Below, piece by piece: positions 25,314 to 34,333 of a stretch of 64,000 nt of DNA. The position numbers and the translations under genes are program-made. Origin of the DNA: an uncultured Cohaesibacter sp. (lineage in GTDB: Bacteria; Pseudomonadota; Alphaproteobacteria; Rhizobiales; Cohaesibacteraceae); contig NZ_OY782764.1 in the NCBI RefSeq assembly GCF_963678225.1, positions 1,803,001 to 1,867,000 on the forward strand, given 5' to 3'. Under the pieces are notes generated by a model, which worked only from the letters and a program-made list of their open reading frames with translations, had not been told where the DNA came from and made no database searches. Positions within the stretch are counted from its first letter, which is position 1; each line of letters starts with the position of its first letter.

Positions 25314-25994
25314 TTAAGGCTGGCGTGGTGCTTCCAGCGCAGTCTCGCAGATGTGAGTAAACTTACTGAGAAAAGCATCTTTGAGTGGCTTTGACTCCTT
25401 GATCTCATCAACATAAACGTCGATGTACCTTTCAATAATCCTCTGAAACGAGTCGCGGTTAAGAGTCTTCGCATCATGATCAACAGGGAGAGAACCGATG
25501 TTTCGAATGCGCCAGCCACTCTTGGACTGTGCTTCGTGTAACAAACCACACCTAATGAACTTGTAGAAATTTTCCGCCGATTCCGGCGAGGGAAAGCAAG
25601 TCGCAAATGGTGAGACTGGATGTAGAAAATCTCTAAAAAGTTCGCGGCAGCTATTGTATTCATTCTCGCCTACCTGGCCTCTTTTCGTGGTGTATTTTTT
25701 ACCGGATCGCAATGCTGCTAAGAACTCAATCAGCGCACATTGGATGGTGACAATAGCAAAGCCCTCTCCATCTCCATCACCAATCACCTGCAAGATCTTG
25801 ATGGGGTCGAGATACCGCTTTTGAATGCGCTGCAGAAAGAAGTCATCCACCGCCTTCCGCCAATCAGCATCGGTGGCATCATCTCCGTCCAGGAGCATTT
25901 TTCTCTCATCCCAGTCTTCGGTGGTTAAGTTACCCGCTATACGCGGTGCGCCATCAGAACAACCCATGCATTTTTCTCCAACTGGCGATTCCAA
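25314..25994 (-). CDS. Hypothetical protein, last gene of the island
   Basis: 226 residues, convergent with the metallopeptidase gene (6 bases apart). I do not recognise a family with certainty. Visible features are a Cys pair near the N-terminus (KCMGC), an acidic stretch 'LDGDDATDADWRKAVDDFFLQRI', and a helical core with 'SAENFYKFIRCGLLHEAQSKSGWRIRN'. This F-x-x-x-R-x-G-L-L-H-x-A pattern resembles the R-N-x-x-H/R-x-x-L-H pocket of HEPN-like or related helical proteins, but the match is loose. No signal peptide or membrane segment is seen. As sole cargo next to the right att end it could be a defence gene. Confidence 0.6.
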   Translation of the reverse strand: MESPVGEKCMGCSDGAPRIAGNLTTEDWDERKMLLDGDDATDADWRKAVDDFFLQRIQKRYLDPIKILQVIGDGDGEGFAIVTIQCALIEFLAALRSGKKYTTKRGQVGENEYNSCRELFRDFLHPVSPFATCFPSPESAENFYKFIRCGLLHEAQSKSGWRIRNIGSLPVDHDAKTLNRDSFQRIIERYIDVYVDEIKESKPLKDAFLSKFTHICETALEAPRQP

Positions 25995-26131
25995 AGTGTC
26001 ACTGCCAAGAGCTTAGGCTTTGCGACGCCAAGTTGACAACACTGAAGTTATCAACCCTTAAGGTGTATACATACGGTTTGGGCAGATGGCTTGGGGAGTT
26101 CTCTGGGAGCGGCGGTACTTCTTCCACAGGT

Positions 26132-26163
26132 GGGTACGCAATCTGGGTACGAACGTGGGTACG
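26132..26163 (+). repeat. GGGTACG repeats, right arm (candidate integrase arm sites)
   Basis: GGGTACG occurs at 26132-26138, 26145-26151 and 26157-26163. The last two have the same 12-bp period as the left pair, with nearly the same flanks (CTGGGTACGAA then GGGTACGCA). They lie 56-87 bp inside the right att repeat. The 224-bp stretch from 25995 to here holds no gene I can support. Confidence 0.5.
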
Positions 26164-26218
26164 CACCAAAAAACTCGTCTCTATTAAGAGATTGAATTTA
26201 TTGAAAAAATTTTCATGG

Positions 26219-26244
26219 AGGGAAAAATGGTGGAGCTAAGCGGG
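26219..26244. repeat. Island attachment-site repeat, right copy
   Basis: 26 bp identical to 12834-12859. It covers the last 17 nucleotides of tRNA-Ala (with CCA) plus 9 bases of 3' flank. Because the tRNA is intact, the island lies immediately 3' of it. Confidence 0.9.
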
Positions 26245-26303
26245 ATCGAACCGCTGACCTCGTGAATGCCATTCACGCGCTCTCCCAACTGAGCTATAGC
26301 CCC
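26228..26303 (-). tRNA. tRNA-Ala (anticodon GGC)
   Basis: 76-nt cloverleaf read on the minus strand, with CCA encoded. Acceptor GGGGCTA pairs with TAGCTCC (one G-T wobble), the D-arm is GCTC/GAGC, the anticodon stem CGTGA/TCACG encloses loop ATGGCAT with anticodon GGC, and the T-arm AGCGG/CCGCT encloses TTCGATC. It reads GCC alanine codons. It is the integration target of the island, and its 3' 17 nt are duplicated at 12843-12859. Confidence 0.97.
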
Positions 26304-26584
26304 ACATCAAAGCGTCATATTCGCTTCGTGGTGAAGCGGAACATATTGAAGCGTTTAGGTGAAATCAATCCCCATTATCATGAAAATGTGGATTCTTTCC
26401 CCAGATAGATGATGTCTTTCTCAAAGGCTGGTCCCAAAGGCCAATTGGCAGTGCCGATAAGGCTCTGAAAGGGCCGTGGGTGGCTAAAAAAGATTTGGCT
26501 TCGGTGGACTGGGCTAGGGGATGAGAGCAAAATTCCGACAAGGATCGATAAGGGAGATGGGCCCCGCCGAGTAGGGATAAAGAA
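26304..26584. other. Intergenic stretch between tRNA-Ala and the TIGR02300-type gene
   Basis: About 400 bases lie between the tRNA and the gene ending at 26708. Apart from the hairpin at 26585-26612, I see no gene or clear signal. The tRNA promoter should lie just above 26303 on the minus strand. Confidence 0.5.
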
Positions 26585-26612
26585 AAAGCGCAGCGGTTTC
26601 CGGCTGCGCTTT
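26585..26612 (-). terminator. Terminator of the TIGR02300-type gene
   Basis: Stem AAAGCGCAGC / GCTGCGCTTT (10 bp, 8-base loop). On the minus strand the stem runs into CTTTTTCT, a terminator T-tract, about 95 bases after the stop codon. It could also work in the other direction only weakly. Confidence 0.75.
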
Positions 26613-26707
26613 GCATTTGATATAAGAAGATTGCCGTCGCGAAGGATCGCACAATATGCATGCTCTTCACAAAGGGCCAAAAGCCACCTGAAAAGAGCGC
26701 GTATCGA

Positions 26708-27091
26708 TTACTCGTCGTCTTCGTTTGGCACTGCCACGTCGAGGCCGATCGCATCGAGGGCTTCTTCGTCTTCTTCGTCGTCAAGGAAGACATCAGCGTC
26801 ATCGCTGTTATCGTCGTCGTCGAGATCCGGCACATCGATATCAGAAGCCTGTTCAGCGTCGGCATCTTCAAGGGAGATGACTTCCGCATCACCATCGTCG
26901 TCCGAAGCCGCGGTGGTTGCTACAACTTCTTCTTCTTTTTCATCCACCTCAGCCACTTCAGCAGCCAATGGTTTGGCCAACTCGTAAATCGTCCCGCATT
27001 TGGGACAAACTATCGGATCGCGGTTCAGGTCGTAATATTTAGCGCCGCAATCTGCACAGACGCGTTTGGTTCCAAGTTCTGGTCGTGCCAC
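26708..27091 (-). CDS. TIGR02300-type zinc-ribbon protein with acidic tail (FYDLN family)
   Basis: 127-residue soluble protein typical of alphaproteobacteria. The N-terminus holds a zinc ribbon with two Cys pairs (CADC at about 15-18 and CPKC at about 34-37) around 'GAKYYDLNRDPIV', the conserved Y-D-L-N box. The rest (about 50-127) is very acidic and low-complexity, with runs of Asp and Glu ('DLDDDDNSDDADVFLDDEEDEE'). The function of the family is unknown; the ribbon plus acidic tail suggests a nucleic-acid- or RNA-polymerase-associated protein. It is divergent from aroA, an arrangement common in this group, which supports the chromosomal, non-island nature of this side. Confidence 0.9.
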   Translation of the reverse strand: MARPELGTKRVCADCGAKYYDLNRDPIVCPKCGTIYELAKPLAAEVAEVDEKEEEVVATTAASDDDGDAEVISLEDADAEQASDIDVPDLDDDDNSDDADVFLDDEEDEEALDAIGLDVAVPNEDDE

Positions 27092-27231
27092 AGCTTTGCC
27101 TCTTCACCTAGCAAGGTTTTCGATTCTAAGATTTGACCAACTCCATTAGCTAACCTTATGCGGCCTGTCAAAAGCTAAAAGTCGAAAACAGAGTCAATTT
27201 ACTCTTTTCTTCCGAAGTTGGCGTGACGTAG

Positions 27232-28686
<1,455 letters not shown>

Positions 28687-28691
28687 AGCCG

Positions 28692-29447
28692 ATGCCTACG
28701 ACACCAAAGCGCGTGATCTCTCTTGTCCCCAGCTGGACGGAAACCCTGCTGGCAGCCGGTATCATGCCGGTTGGCCGCACGCGCTTCTGCATCCATCCGC
28801 AGAAGGCGGTGGCCGACATTCCCGTCGTTGGCGGCACCAAGGATTGGGACTGGGACAAACTCGTGGCCACAAAGCCGGATCTGATCCTGCTGGACAGGGA
28901 AGAGAATGCCCGCTTCATGGGCGAGCAGACGGACATTCCCTGTCATGTCACCCATGTCACGTCGCTGGAAGACATGGCGGCGACCTTCGCCGATCTGGCA
29001 CGCCTTCTGTCCAATGATAAATTGCAGCAGATGGCCGAACGGTGCCGCACACTATTGAGCCTTCAGAAGCAGCCGTGGCAACCGGAAACCCCTTTGCCTG
29101 CCTTGATGGAATGGGGGCGGAGGCCCGAACACGCACCGGAAAAAATTCTCTATCTCATTTGGCGCAAACCATGGATGGCTGTCAGCCGGGAGTGTTTCAT
29201 CGGTGATAGCCTTTCACGCCTTGGCGTCGAGATTGCGCATTTTGATGAAAAATATCCCGCGATCGATCTCGATGCTTTCGATCCGGAAACGACTCTCCTA
29301 TTGTGCGCCTCCGAACCCTATCCGTTTCATGCCAAGAAGCAGCTCTTGGCTGAGCTTCCCTTTGCCCACGCTTTCGTCGATGGCGAATGGCTCAGTTGGT
29401 ATGGTATCCGGAGCCTTGAGTTTCTGGAGCGGGAATTGGGGCGCTAA
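28692..29447 (+). CDS. Cobalamin-binding-protein-like (BtuF-fold) protein without signal peptide
   Basis: 251 residues with the fold of ABC metal/cobalamin-binding proteins: 'RVISLVPSWTETLLAAGIMPVGRTRFCIHPQ' at the N-terminus, then 'VGGTKDWDWDKLVATKPDLILLDREEN', a long helix linker, and 'ISRECFIGDSLSRLGVEI'-like C-terminal lobe. It begins directly with the mature fold and has no export signal, so it would stay in the cytoplasm unless another start is used. No btuCD is nearby. It starts 5 bases after aroA and precedes cmk by about 80 bases, so it is probably co-transcribed with housekeeping genes. The ligand and role are unknown. Confidence 0.75.
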   Translation: MPTTPKRVISLVPSWTETLLAAGIMPVGRTRFCIHPQKAVADIPVVGGTKDWDWDKLVATKPDLILLDREENARFMGEQTDIPCHVTHVTSLEDMAATFADLARLLSNDKLQQMAERCRTLLSLQKQPWQPETPLPALMEWGRRPEHAPEKILYLIWRKPWMAVSRECFIGDSLSRLGVEIAHFDEKYPAIDLDAFDPETTLLLCASEPYPFHAKKQLLAELPFAHAFVDGEWLSWYGIRSLEFLERELGR

Positions 29448-29528
29448 GGAAGAATTCGGCGCGACATCCCGCCCCGCCGATCACAGAGAAAAGACGTGAG
29501 ACAAGACTGTTAAGGAGTGGACTGTCCA

Positions 29529-30155
29529 ATGATCATCGCAATTGATGGCCCAGCAGCCTCTGGCAAAGGCACCATGGCGCGCAGATTGGCGGAGCATTTC
29601 AAGTTGCCGCATCTGGATACGGGGCTGACATTCCGGGCTGTGGCGCATGCGCTTGTTGTCGCGGGCAAACCGCTTGATGACGAAGATGTGGCCGAAGCGG
29701 CCGCGCGCGGGCTGGATCTTGGGGCGTTGGATCGCTCGGTGCTCTCGGCTCATGCCATTGGCGAGGCAGCCTCCAAGGTGGCTGTAATGCCGCGCGTGCG
29801 TCAGGCTCTCCTGGAAGCCCAGCGCGGCTTTGCGAACCGACCGGGTGGGGCCATTCTGGACGGGCGCGACATTGGCACCGTCGTTTGCCCTGATGCGGAC
29901 GTGAAGCTGTTTGTCACCGCCAGCGCAGAAGAACGCGCCCAGCGCCGCACCGATGAGATTCTGGCCAAGGGCGAGCAGGCGGACTATGCGCAGATCCTTG
30001 CCGATGTGAAGAAACGGGACGAACGCGACCAGAACAGAGCTGTGGCTCCCCTTGTGCCTGCGGCAGATGCCCACTTGCTTGATACAACAAAATTGGATAT
30101 AGAAGGCGCATTCCAGCAAGCTGTTAGGATTGTTGAGGAAAGCCAGGAAAAATAA
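29529..30155 (+). CDS. cmk: (d)CMP kinase
   Basis: Cytidylate kinase of 208 residues that makes CDP and dCDP from CMP/dCMP with ATP. The P-loop 'GPAASGKGT' lies at residues 7-15, the CMP-binding part has '[14 protein letters not shown]' and '[35 protein letters not shown]', and the lid contains '[12 protein letters not shown]'. ATG 29529 is used because the family starts at 'MIIAIDGP'; AAGGAG is 11 bases upstream, and an in-frame GTG at 29517 would add four residues. It sits upstream of rpsA, the order cmk-rpsA found in most proteobacteria, but a terminator at 30162 lies between them. Confidence 0.96.
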   Translation: MIIAIDGPAASGKGTMARRLAEHFKLPHLDTGLTFRAVAHALVVAGKPLDDEDVAEAAARGLDLGALDRSVLSAHAIGEAASKVAVMPRVRQALLEAQRGFANRPGGAILDGRDIGTVVCPDADVKLFVTASAEERAQRRTDEILAKGEQADYAQILADVKKRDERDQNRAVAPLVPAADAHLLDTTKLDIEGAFQQAVRIVEESQEK

Positions 30156-30161
30156 AAGAGT

Positions 30162-30191
30162 GGCAATCAGTCTCTGATTGTTGCCCTTTTT
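30162..30191 (+). terminator. Terminator after cmk
   Basis: Hairpin GGCAATCAG-TCT-CTGATTG-TT-GCC (stem of 7 bp plus an outer GGC/GCC with a small bulge) followed by CTTTTTG. It lies 7 bases after the cmk stop and separates it from rpsA. Confidence 0.7.
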
Positions 30192-30488
30192 GCTATGCGC
30201 TCACTTGCATAACTCTGGTTATTTCTTATGTCTTTCAGTCTGTTACGTTGGGGGATGTTACAGGCGGATTGTGCTGTTTCAGTTTTCTCTGTTTTCAGAC
30301 CTTGACGGGCATCCTTGCGGAATGCCTTTAAAATTGCGCTCCCTACCGACCGCATACGCGCCGGACCACTCCTTTATCACAAAGGGTGGACTTGTCCTTA
30401 AGTTGGACATGGTCGGGAAAAGAGCATGGTGTAACACGAACCAATTGGCGCGAAGAGCCCCGAAAAATGGGGTTATTTAGGAGTTTTT
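30192..30488 (+). promoter_or_regulatory. rpsA promoter and leader region
   Basis: About 300 bases without a gene between the cmk terminator and rpsA. A small hairpin CCCC-GAAAAAT-GGGG (30458-30472) sits 3 bases before the TTTAGGAG ribosome site of rpsA. S1 controls its own translation in other bacteria through leader structure, so this hairpin is a candidate control element. I cannot assign promoter boxes with confidence. Confidence 0.35.
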
Positions 30489-32186
30489 ATGAGCGATCTT
30501 AATCCGTCCATGGAAGATTTTGCCGCCCTTCTCGATGAGTCCTTCAGCGAAACCTCACCTCATGAAGGTGCGGTTATCAAAGGGACTGTCGTCGGCATCG
30601 AAAAAGACATGGCTATCATCGATGTTGGCTTGAAAGTTGAAGGCCGCGTAGCACTGAAGGAGTTTGGTGCTCAGGCAAAAGACGGTGGTCTTGAGATTGG
30701 CTCCGAGGTTGAAGTCTACCTCGAGCGTATCGAAAATGCGATGGGCGAAGCTGTTCTGTCTCGCGACAAAGCCCGCCGCGAAGAAAGCTGGGGCAAGCTG
30801 GAAAAAGCGTTCGAAGCAGAAGAAAAAGTCACTGGTACCATCTTCAACCAGGTCAAAGGCGGCTTCACCGTCGATCTGGATGGCGCCGTTGCCTTCCTGC
30901 CTCGCTCTCAGGTGGATATCCGTCCGGTTCGCGACGTGACCCCTCTGATGCACACGCCACAGCCTTTCCAGATCCTGAAAATGGACAAACGTCGCGGCAA
31001 CATCGTTGTTTCCCGTCGTGTTATTCTGGAAGAAACCCGCGCCGAACTGCGCACCGAACTGGTTCAGAACCTCAAAGAGGGTCAGACCGTCGAGGGTGTT
31101 GTCAAAAACATCACCGATTATGGTGCATTCGTGGATTTGGGCGGCATCGACGGCCTGCTGCATGTCACCGACATTGCATGGCGTCGTATCAACCATCCGA
31201 GCGAAGTTCTGTCCATCGGCCAGACGGTCAAGGTTCAGATCGTTCGCGTCAACCAGGAAACACATCGTATTTCTCTGGGCATGAAGCAGCTTGAAGTCGA
31301 CCCATGGTCCGAAATCGAGCAGCGTTACCCAGTGGGCGAGAAATTCACCGGCCGTGTGACCAACATCACCGACTATGGTGCATTCCTCGAACTGGAACCA
31401 GGCATTGAAGGCCTGATCCACGTTTCCGAAATGTCCTGGACCAAGAAAAACGTTCATCCGGGCAAAATCGTTTCTACCTCTCAGGAAGTAGAAGTGATGA
31501 TCCTGGAAGTCGATCCTGTAAAACGCCGTGTGTCTCTGGGCCTGAAACAGACCCTCGACAACCCATGGGCTGTTTTTGCAGAAAACAATCCAGCTGGCAC
31601 TGTCGTCGAAGGCGAAGTGAAGAACAAGACCGAATTCGGTCTCTTCATCGGTCTGGAAGGCGAAGTCGACGGCATGGTTCATCTGTCCGATCTGGACTGG
31701 AACCGTCCTGGCGAGCAGGTTCTGGAAGAATTCAACAAGGGCGACGTTGTCAAAGCCGTCATCCTCGATGTGGATGTCGACAAAGAACGTATCTCCCTGG
31801 GTATCAAGCAGCTTGAATCCGATCCGTTCGAAGACGCTTCTGGCGATCTGAAACGCGGTGCTATCGTATCTTGCGAAATCACCGAAGTGAAAGAGAACGG
31901 TCTGGAAGTCAAGGTTGTTGGCTCTGACATGACCTCCTTCATCCGTCGTGCCGATCTGGCCCGTGACCGCGCTGACCAGCGCACCGACCGCTTCCAGGTT
32001 GGTGAAACGGTTGACGCTCGCATCACCCAGTTCGACAAGAAAAACCGTAAACTCGGTGTTTCCATCAAGGCGCTTGAAGTTGCTGAAGAGAAAGAAGCCA
32101 TTGCACAGTTCGGGTCTTCCGACGCTGGCGCTTCCCTCGGTGATATTCTGGGTGCAGCCCTTAAAGCACGCGGCGACGACGAATAA
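30489..32186 (+). CDS. rpsA: 30S ribosomal protein S1
   Basis: RNA-binding ribosomal protein of 565 residues that helps mRNA enter the 30S subunit. It holds six S1 (OB-fold) repeats, about residues 25-95, 112-178, 197-265, 282-352, 369-439 and 456-528. Repeats 3-5 are the clearest, each with 'G-x-V-x-x-I-T-D-Y-G-A-F-(V/L)-(D/E)-L' and 'GLLHVTDIAW', 'GLIHVSEMSW' or 'GMVHLSDLDW'. AGGAG lies 6 bases before the ATG. The codon usage (GTC, GGC, CTG, GAA) looks biased toward high expression. It ends at a strong terminator (32223). Confidence 0.98.
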   Translation: MSDLNPSMEDFAALLDESFSETSPHEGAVIKGTVVGIEKDMAIIDVGLKVEGRVALKEFGAQAKDGGLEIGSEVEVYLERIENAMGEAVLSRDKARREESWGKLEKAFEAEEKVTGTIFNQVKGGFTVDLDGAVAFLPRSQVDIRPVRDVTPLMHTPQPFQILKMDKRRGNIVVSRRVILEETRAELRTELVQNLKEGQTVEGVVKNITDYGAFVDLGGIDGLLHVTDIAWRRINHPSEVLSIGQTVKVQIVRVNQETHRISLGMKQLEVDPWSEIEQRYPVGEKFTGRVTNITDYGAFLELEPGIEGLIHVSEMSWTKKNVHPGKIVSTSQEVEVMILEVDPVKRRVSLGLKQTLDNPWAVFAENNPAGTVVEGEVKNKTEFGLFIGLEGEVDGMVHLSDLDWNRPGEQVLEEFNKGDVVKAVILDVDVDKERISLGIKQLESDPFEDASGDLKRGAIVSCEITEVKENGLEVKVVGSDMTSFIRRADLARDRADQRTDRFQVGETVDARITQFDKKNRKLGVSIKALEVAEEKEAIAQFGSSDAGASLGDILGAALKARGDDE

Positions 32187-32222
32187 GTCGCCCTGCCTTA
32201 AAGGGCCTTGTCAATAAAACGG

Positions 32223-32255
32223 ATGCCGCAGGTGATCTCGCCTGCGGCATTTTTT
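32223..32255 (+). terminator. Terminator after rpsA
   Basis: Perfect stem ATGCCGCAGG / CCTGCGGCAT with an 8-base loop, followed by TTTTTATTTG. It starts 37 bases past the rpsA stop. Confidence 0.9.
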
Positions 32256-32366
32256 ATTTGTTATTTCTTTTCAAACTCTTTTTCGATACGCAGGCTATAT
32301 TGGCGTTGCAAAATATGTTTGCGCGGGTGATAAACCAAACAGGAACAGCTTGAGGAAAATACAACC

Positions 32367-33332
32367 ATGGCTTTCGATATGGATCATTTGGTCGAGCGAC
32401 GCAAGCTACGGCGCAAACTGTCGGTCTGGCGCATAGTGGCCGTGCTGGCGCTGATCATTCTGGTTGCTGCCGCATCGCTGAACTTTGTCGTTGACGAAGA
32501 TAGCCTCTCCCACAAGAAGAGCCATATCGCCAAGATTGTTTTTTCCGGCACCATTATCGGTCAGGAACGCAAGCTCAAACTGATCCGGCAGTTGGAAAAG
32601 ACCGACAGCGTCAAGGGTGTCATCGTTTCCATCAATAGCCCCGGTGGGGCAACCTCTGGCGGTGAAGCAATCTATAATGCCCTCAAGCAACTGGCCGAGA
32701 AAAAGCCTGTGGTCGCCAGCATGGATGCCTTGGCTGCATCTGCCGGTTACATCATCGCGTTGCCAGCCGAACGCATTTTTGCAAGACGCACCTCAATCAC
32801 CGGCTCCATCGGTGTTCTGTTTCAATATACCGATCTAACCGGCCTGATGGATACCGTGGGCGTGAAGATGCGCAGCATCAAAAGCGCCCCTCTGAAGGCC
32901 GAGCCAAACCCGTTTTCCGGCCAGAATCCTGAAGCTGAAGCGATGATCGCCAGAATGATTGATGATTCTTTCCAATGGTTTGTTGACCTTGTTGCGGAAA
33001 ATCGTCCCTTTGACAGGGAAAGGGCACTGGAATTGGCCGATGGCCGAATTGTCACAGGTGGGCAGGCCGTTGATCTGCAGTTGGTGGATGAGCTTGGCGG
33101 CCCTGAAGAAGCGAAGAACTGGTTGATTCAAAACCATAATTTGGATAGTAATCTGCAATTGATCGAGTGGAAACCGGAACCGATCACGGAGAGTTTTCCA
33201 TTTGGCTTTGCCAGCAAGATCGCTGCCAGCCTGCTTCCTCAACCAATTATTGACCTATTTGACCAACGAAATACCGCAGTGCAACTTGACGGACTGGTTT
33301 CAGTTTGGCAGGCTCAAAAAAACGAACAATAA
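32367..33332 (+). CDS. sppA: Signal peptide peptidase SppA, S49 family
   Basis: Inner-membrane serine peptidase of 321 residues that degrades cleaved signal peptides. A basic N-terminus and one membrane helix (about 21-40, 'WRIVAVLALIILVAAASLNF') precede the periplasmic catalytic domain. The nucleophile is Ser125 in 'DALAASAGYIIAL', and the general base is probably Lys172 in 'MRSIKSAPLK'. 'INSPGGATSGGEAIY' is the oxyanion/substrate region. It is the short, single-domain SppA form (as in Bacillus), not the double-length E. coli form. It lies between rpsA and ihfB, the order seen in many Rhizobiales. Confidence 0.93.
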   Translation: MAFDMDHLVERRKLRRKLSVWRIVAVLALIILVAAASLNFVVDEDSLSHKKSHIAKIVFSGTIIGQERKLKLIRQLEKTDSVKGVIVSINSPGGATSGGEAIYNALKQLAEKKPVVASMDALAASAGYIIALPAERIFARRTSITGSIGVLFQYTDLTGLMDTVGVKMRSIKSAPLKAEPNPFSGQNPEAEAMIARMIDDSFQWFVDLVAENRPFDRERALELADGRIVTGGQAVDLQLVDELGGPEEAKNWLIQNHNLDSNLQLIEWKPEPITESFPFGFASKIAASLLPQPIIDLFDQRNTAVQLDGLVSVWQAQKNEQ

Positions 33333-33416
33333 GAGCATTTTACGCTTTTTATTACGTTGGGATCTGCTCGATAACGAATTCAAATCTGTAAGCGTAGCAA
33401 TGAAGGGGAGCGGACG

Positions 33417-33710
33417 ATGATCAAGTCCGAATTGGTACAACATATCGCAGAACAAAACCCGCATCTCTATCAGAGAGATGTCGAACATATTGTGAATGCC
33501 ATTCTCGATGAGATTTCCGACGCTCTGGCGCGCGGCGATCGGGTCGAGTTGCGTGGCTTCGGTGCCTTCTCGGTCAAGAACCGGCCGGCGCGCATCGGTC
33601 GCAATCCGAGAACCGGTGAGAAGGTTCCGGTGGCTGAAAAATATGTTCCTTTCTTCAAAACCGGTAAGGAAATGCGTGAGCGTCTCAATGATGGGGACGG
33701 GAGCGAATAA
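33417..33710 (+). CDS. ihfB: Integration host factor subunit beta
   Basis: DNA-bending protein of 97 residues. The HU/IHF fold is complete: N-terminal helices '[35 protein letters not shown]', then '[33 protein letters not shown]', with the DNA-intercalating Pro in 'GRNPRTGE', and '[17 protein letters not shown]'. It pairs with IhfA (not in the window). IHF would assist tyrosine integrases, including one of the type found in the nearby island. GGGGAG lies 6 bases before the ATG. Confidence 0.95.
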   Translation: MIKSELVQHIAEQNPHLYQRDVEHIVNAILDEISDALARGDRVELRGFGAFSVKNRPARIGRNPRTGEKVPVAEKYVPFFKTGKEMRERLNDGDGSE

Positions 33711-33742
33711 GCCTGCCGATCAAGACTGGATATCTTTCGATT

Positions 33743-34132
33743 ATGAAAATAATCAAACGCTTTTTGCAGCTCATCATTCTTGTGCCGTTCGCCATTGTCG
33801 CCATTTCTCTGGCGGTGGCAAACCGCCACAGCGTGAATCTTGCTCTGGATCCGTTCTCTCCTGAACAGCCTGTTCTGGATTTTACGGTACCGCTCTATGT
33901 TGTGATCTTTGGCGCATTGCTGATCGGAATTTTCATTGGCGGCTTCATGGCGTGGCTCAAACAGGGTCGACATCGTAAAGCTGCGCGGGAAAAACGCTAC
34001 GAGGCGCAAAAGTGGCGCAACGAAGCAGATCGCCAGCAAAAGCGCCTTGAAAAGATTGCCGCTGATCCAAAGAGCGACGTTCCGGCTTTGCCAGCAGCAG
34101 GGCCGACCGCCGTTACCAAAGTCGCGATGTAA
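33743..34132 (+). CDS. LapA-like membrane protein (DUF1049)
   Basis: 129-residue inner-membrane protein with two helices (about 8-26, 'LQLIILVPFAIVAISLAVA', and 48-68, 'VPLYVVIFGALLIGIFIGGF') joined by a short loop with 'ANRHSVNLALDPF', the signature of the LapA/YciS lipopolysaccharide-assembly family. The cytoplasmic tail (about 75-115) is a charged coiled coil, 'RHRKAAREKRYEAQKWRNEADRQQKRLEKI'. E. coli LapA works with LapB in controlling LpxC turnover. It lies 32 bases after ihfB, probably in one transcript, ending at the terminator at 34222. Confidence 0.85.
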   Translation: MKIIKRFLQLIILVPFAIVAISLAVANRHSVNLALDPFSPEQPVLDFTVPLYVVIFGALLIGIFIGGFMAWLKQGRHRKAAREKRYEAQKWRNEADRQQKRLEKIAADPKSDVPALPAAGPTAVTKVAM

Positions 34133-34221
34133 TCCGGACTGGTGTGCTGGTCGGTTCCTTTCCGGCTTGACTGGATGACCCGAGCCAGACTGATAAATGC
34201 GAAGCGATCTGACAAGAATTG

Positions 34222-34251
34222 ATGCCAGCCTCAAGGGCTGGCATTTCTGTT
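34222..34251 (+). terminator. Terminator after the lapA-like gene
   Basis: Perfect stem ATGCCAGCC / GGCTGGCAT with loop TCAAG, followed by TTCTGTTT. It lies 90 bases after the stop and separates the ihfB-lapA unit from trpF. Confidence 0.75.
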
Positions 34252-34333
34252 TGGTCCCAACCCAAGAAGGGCTTTGATTTCCATAAGCTCCCGAACTGGT
34301 GATGACAAAGCCATTGCAACAAGAGGGTTCCCA

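Larger units (their letters stand above)
12834..26244. mobile_element. Integrative genomic island in tRNA-Ala(GGC)
   Basis: A 13.4-kb segment bounded by 26-bp perfect direct repeats at 12834-12859 and 26219-26244; the right copy is the 3' end of a complete tRNA-Ala gene. Contents are a tyrosine integrase at the left end, a GIY-YIG-like protein, a serine resolvase, RNase HI, a ParB-like protein, a type I restriction-modification system with two accessory genes, and two unknown genes. Both flanks are ordinary chromosome. The integrase lies at the end away from the intact tRNA, which is less usual. No conjugation or phage structural genes are present, so it would have to be mobilised in trans or move only by excision and integration. 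Confidence 0.9.

Noticed and set aside
12834-26244. Prophage interpretation of the island
   Set aside because: No capsid, terminase, portal, tail or lysis genes are present; only recombination, defence and unknown genes.
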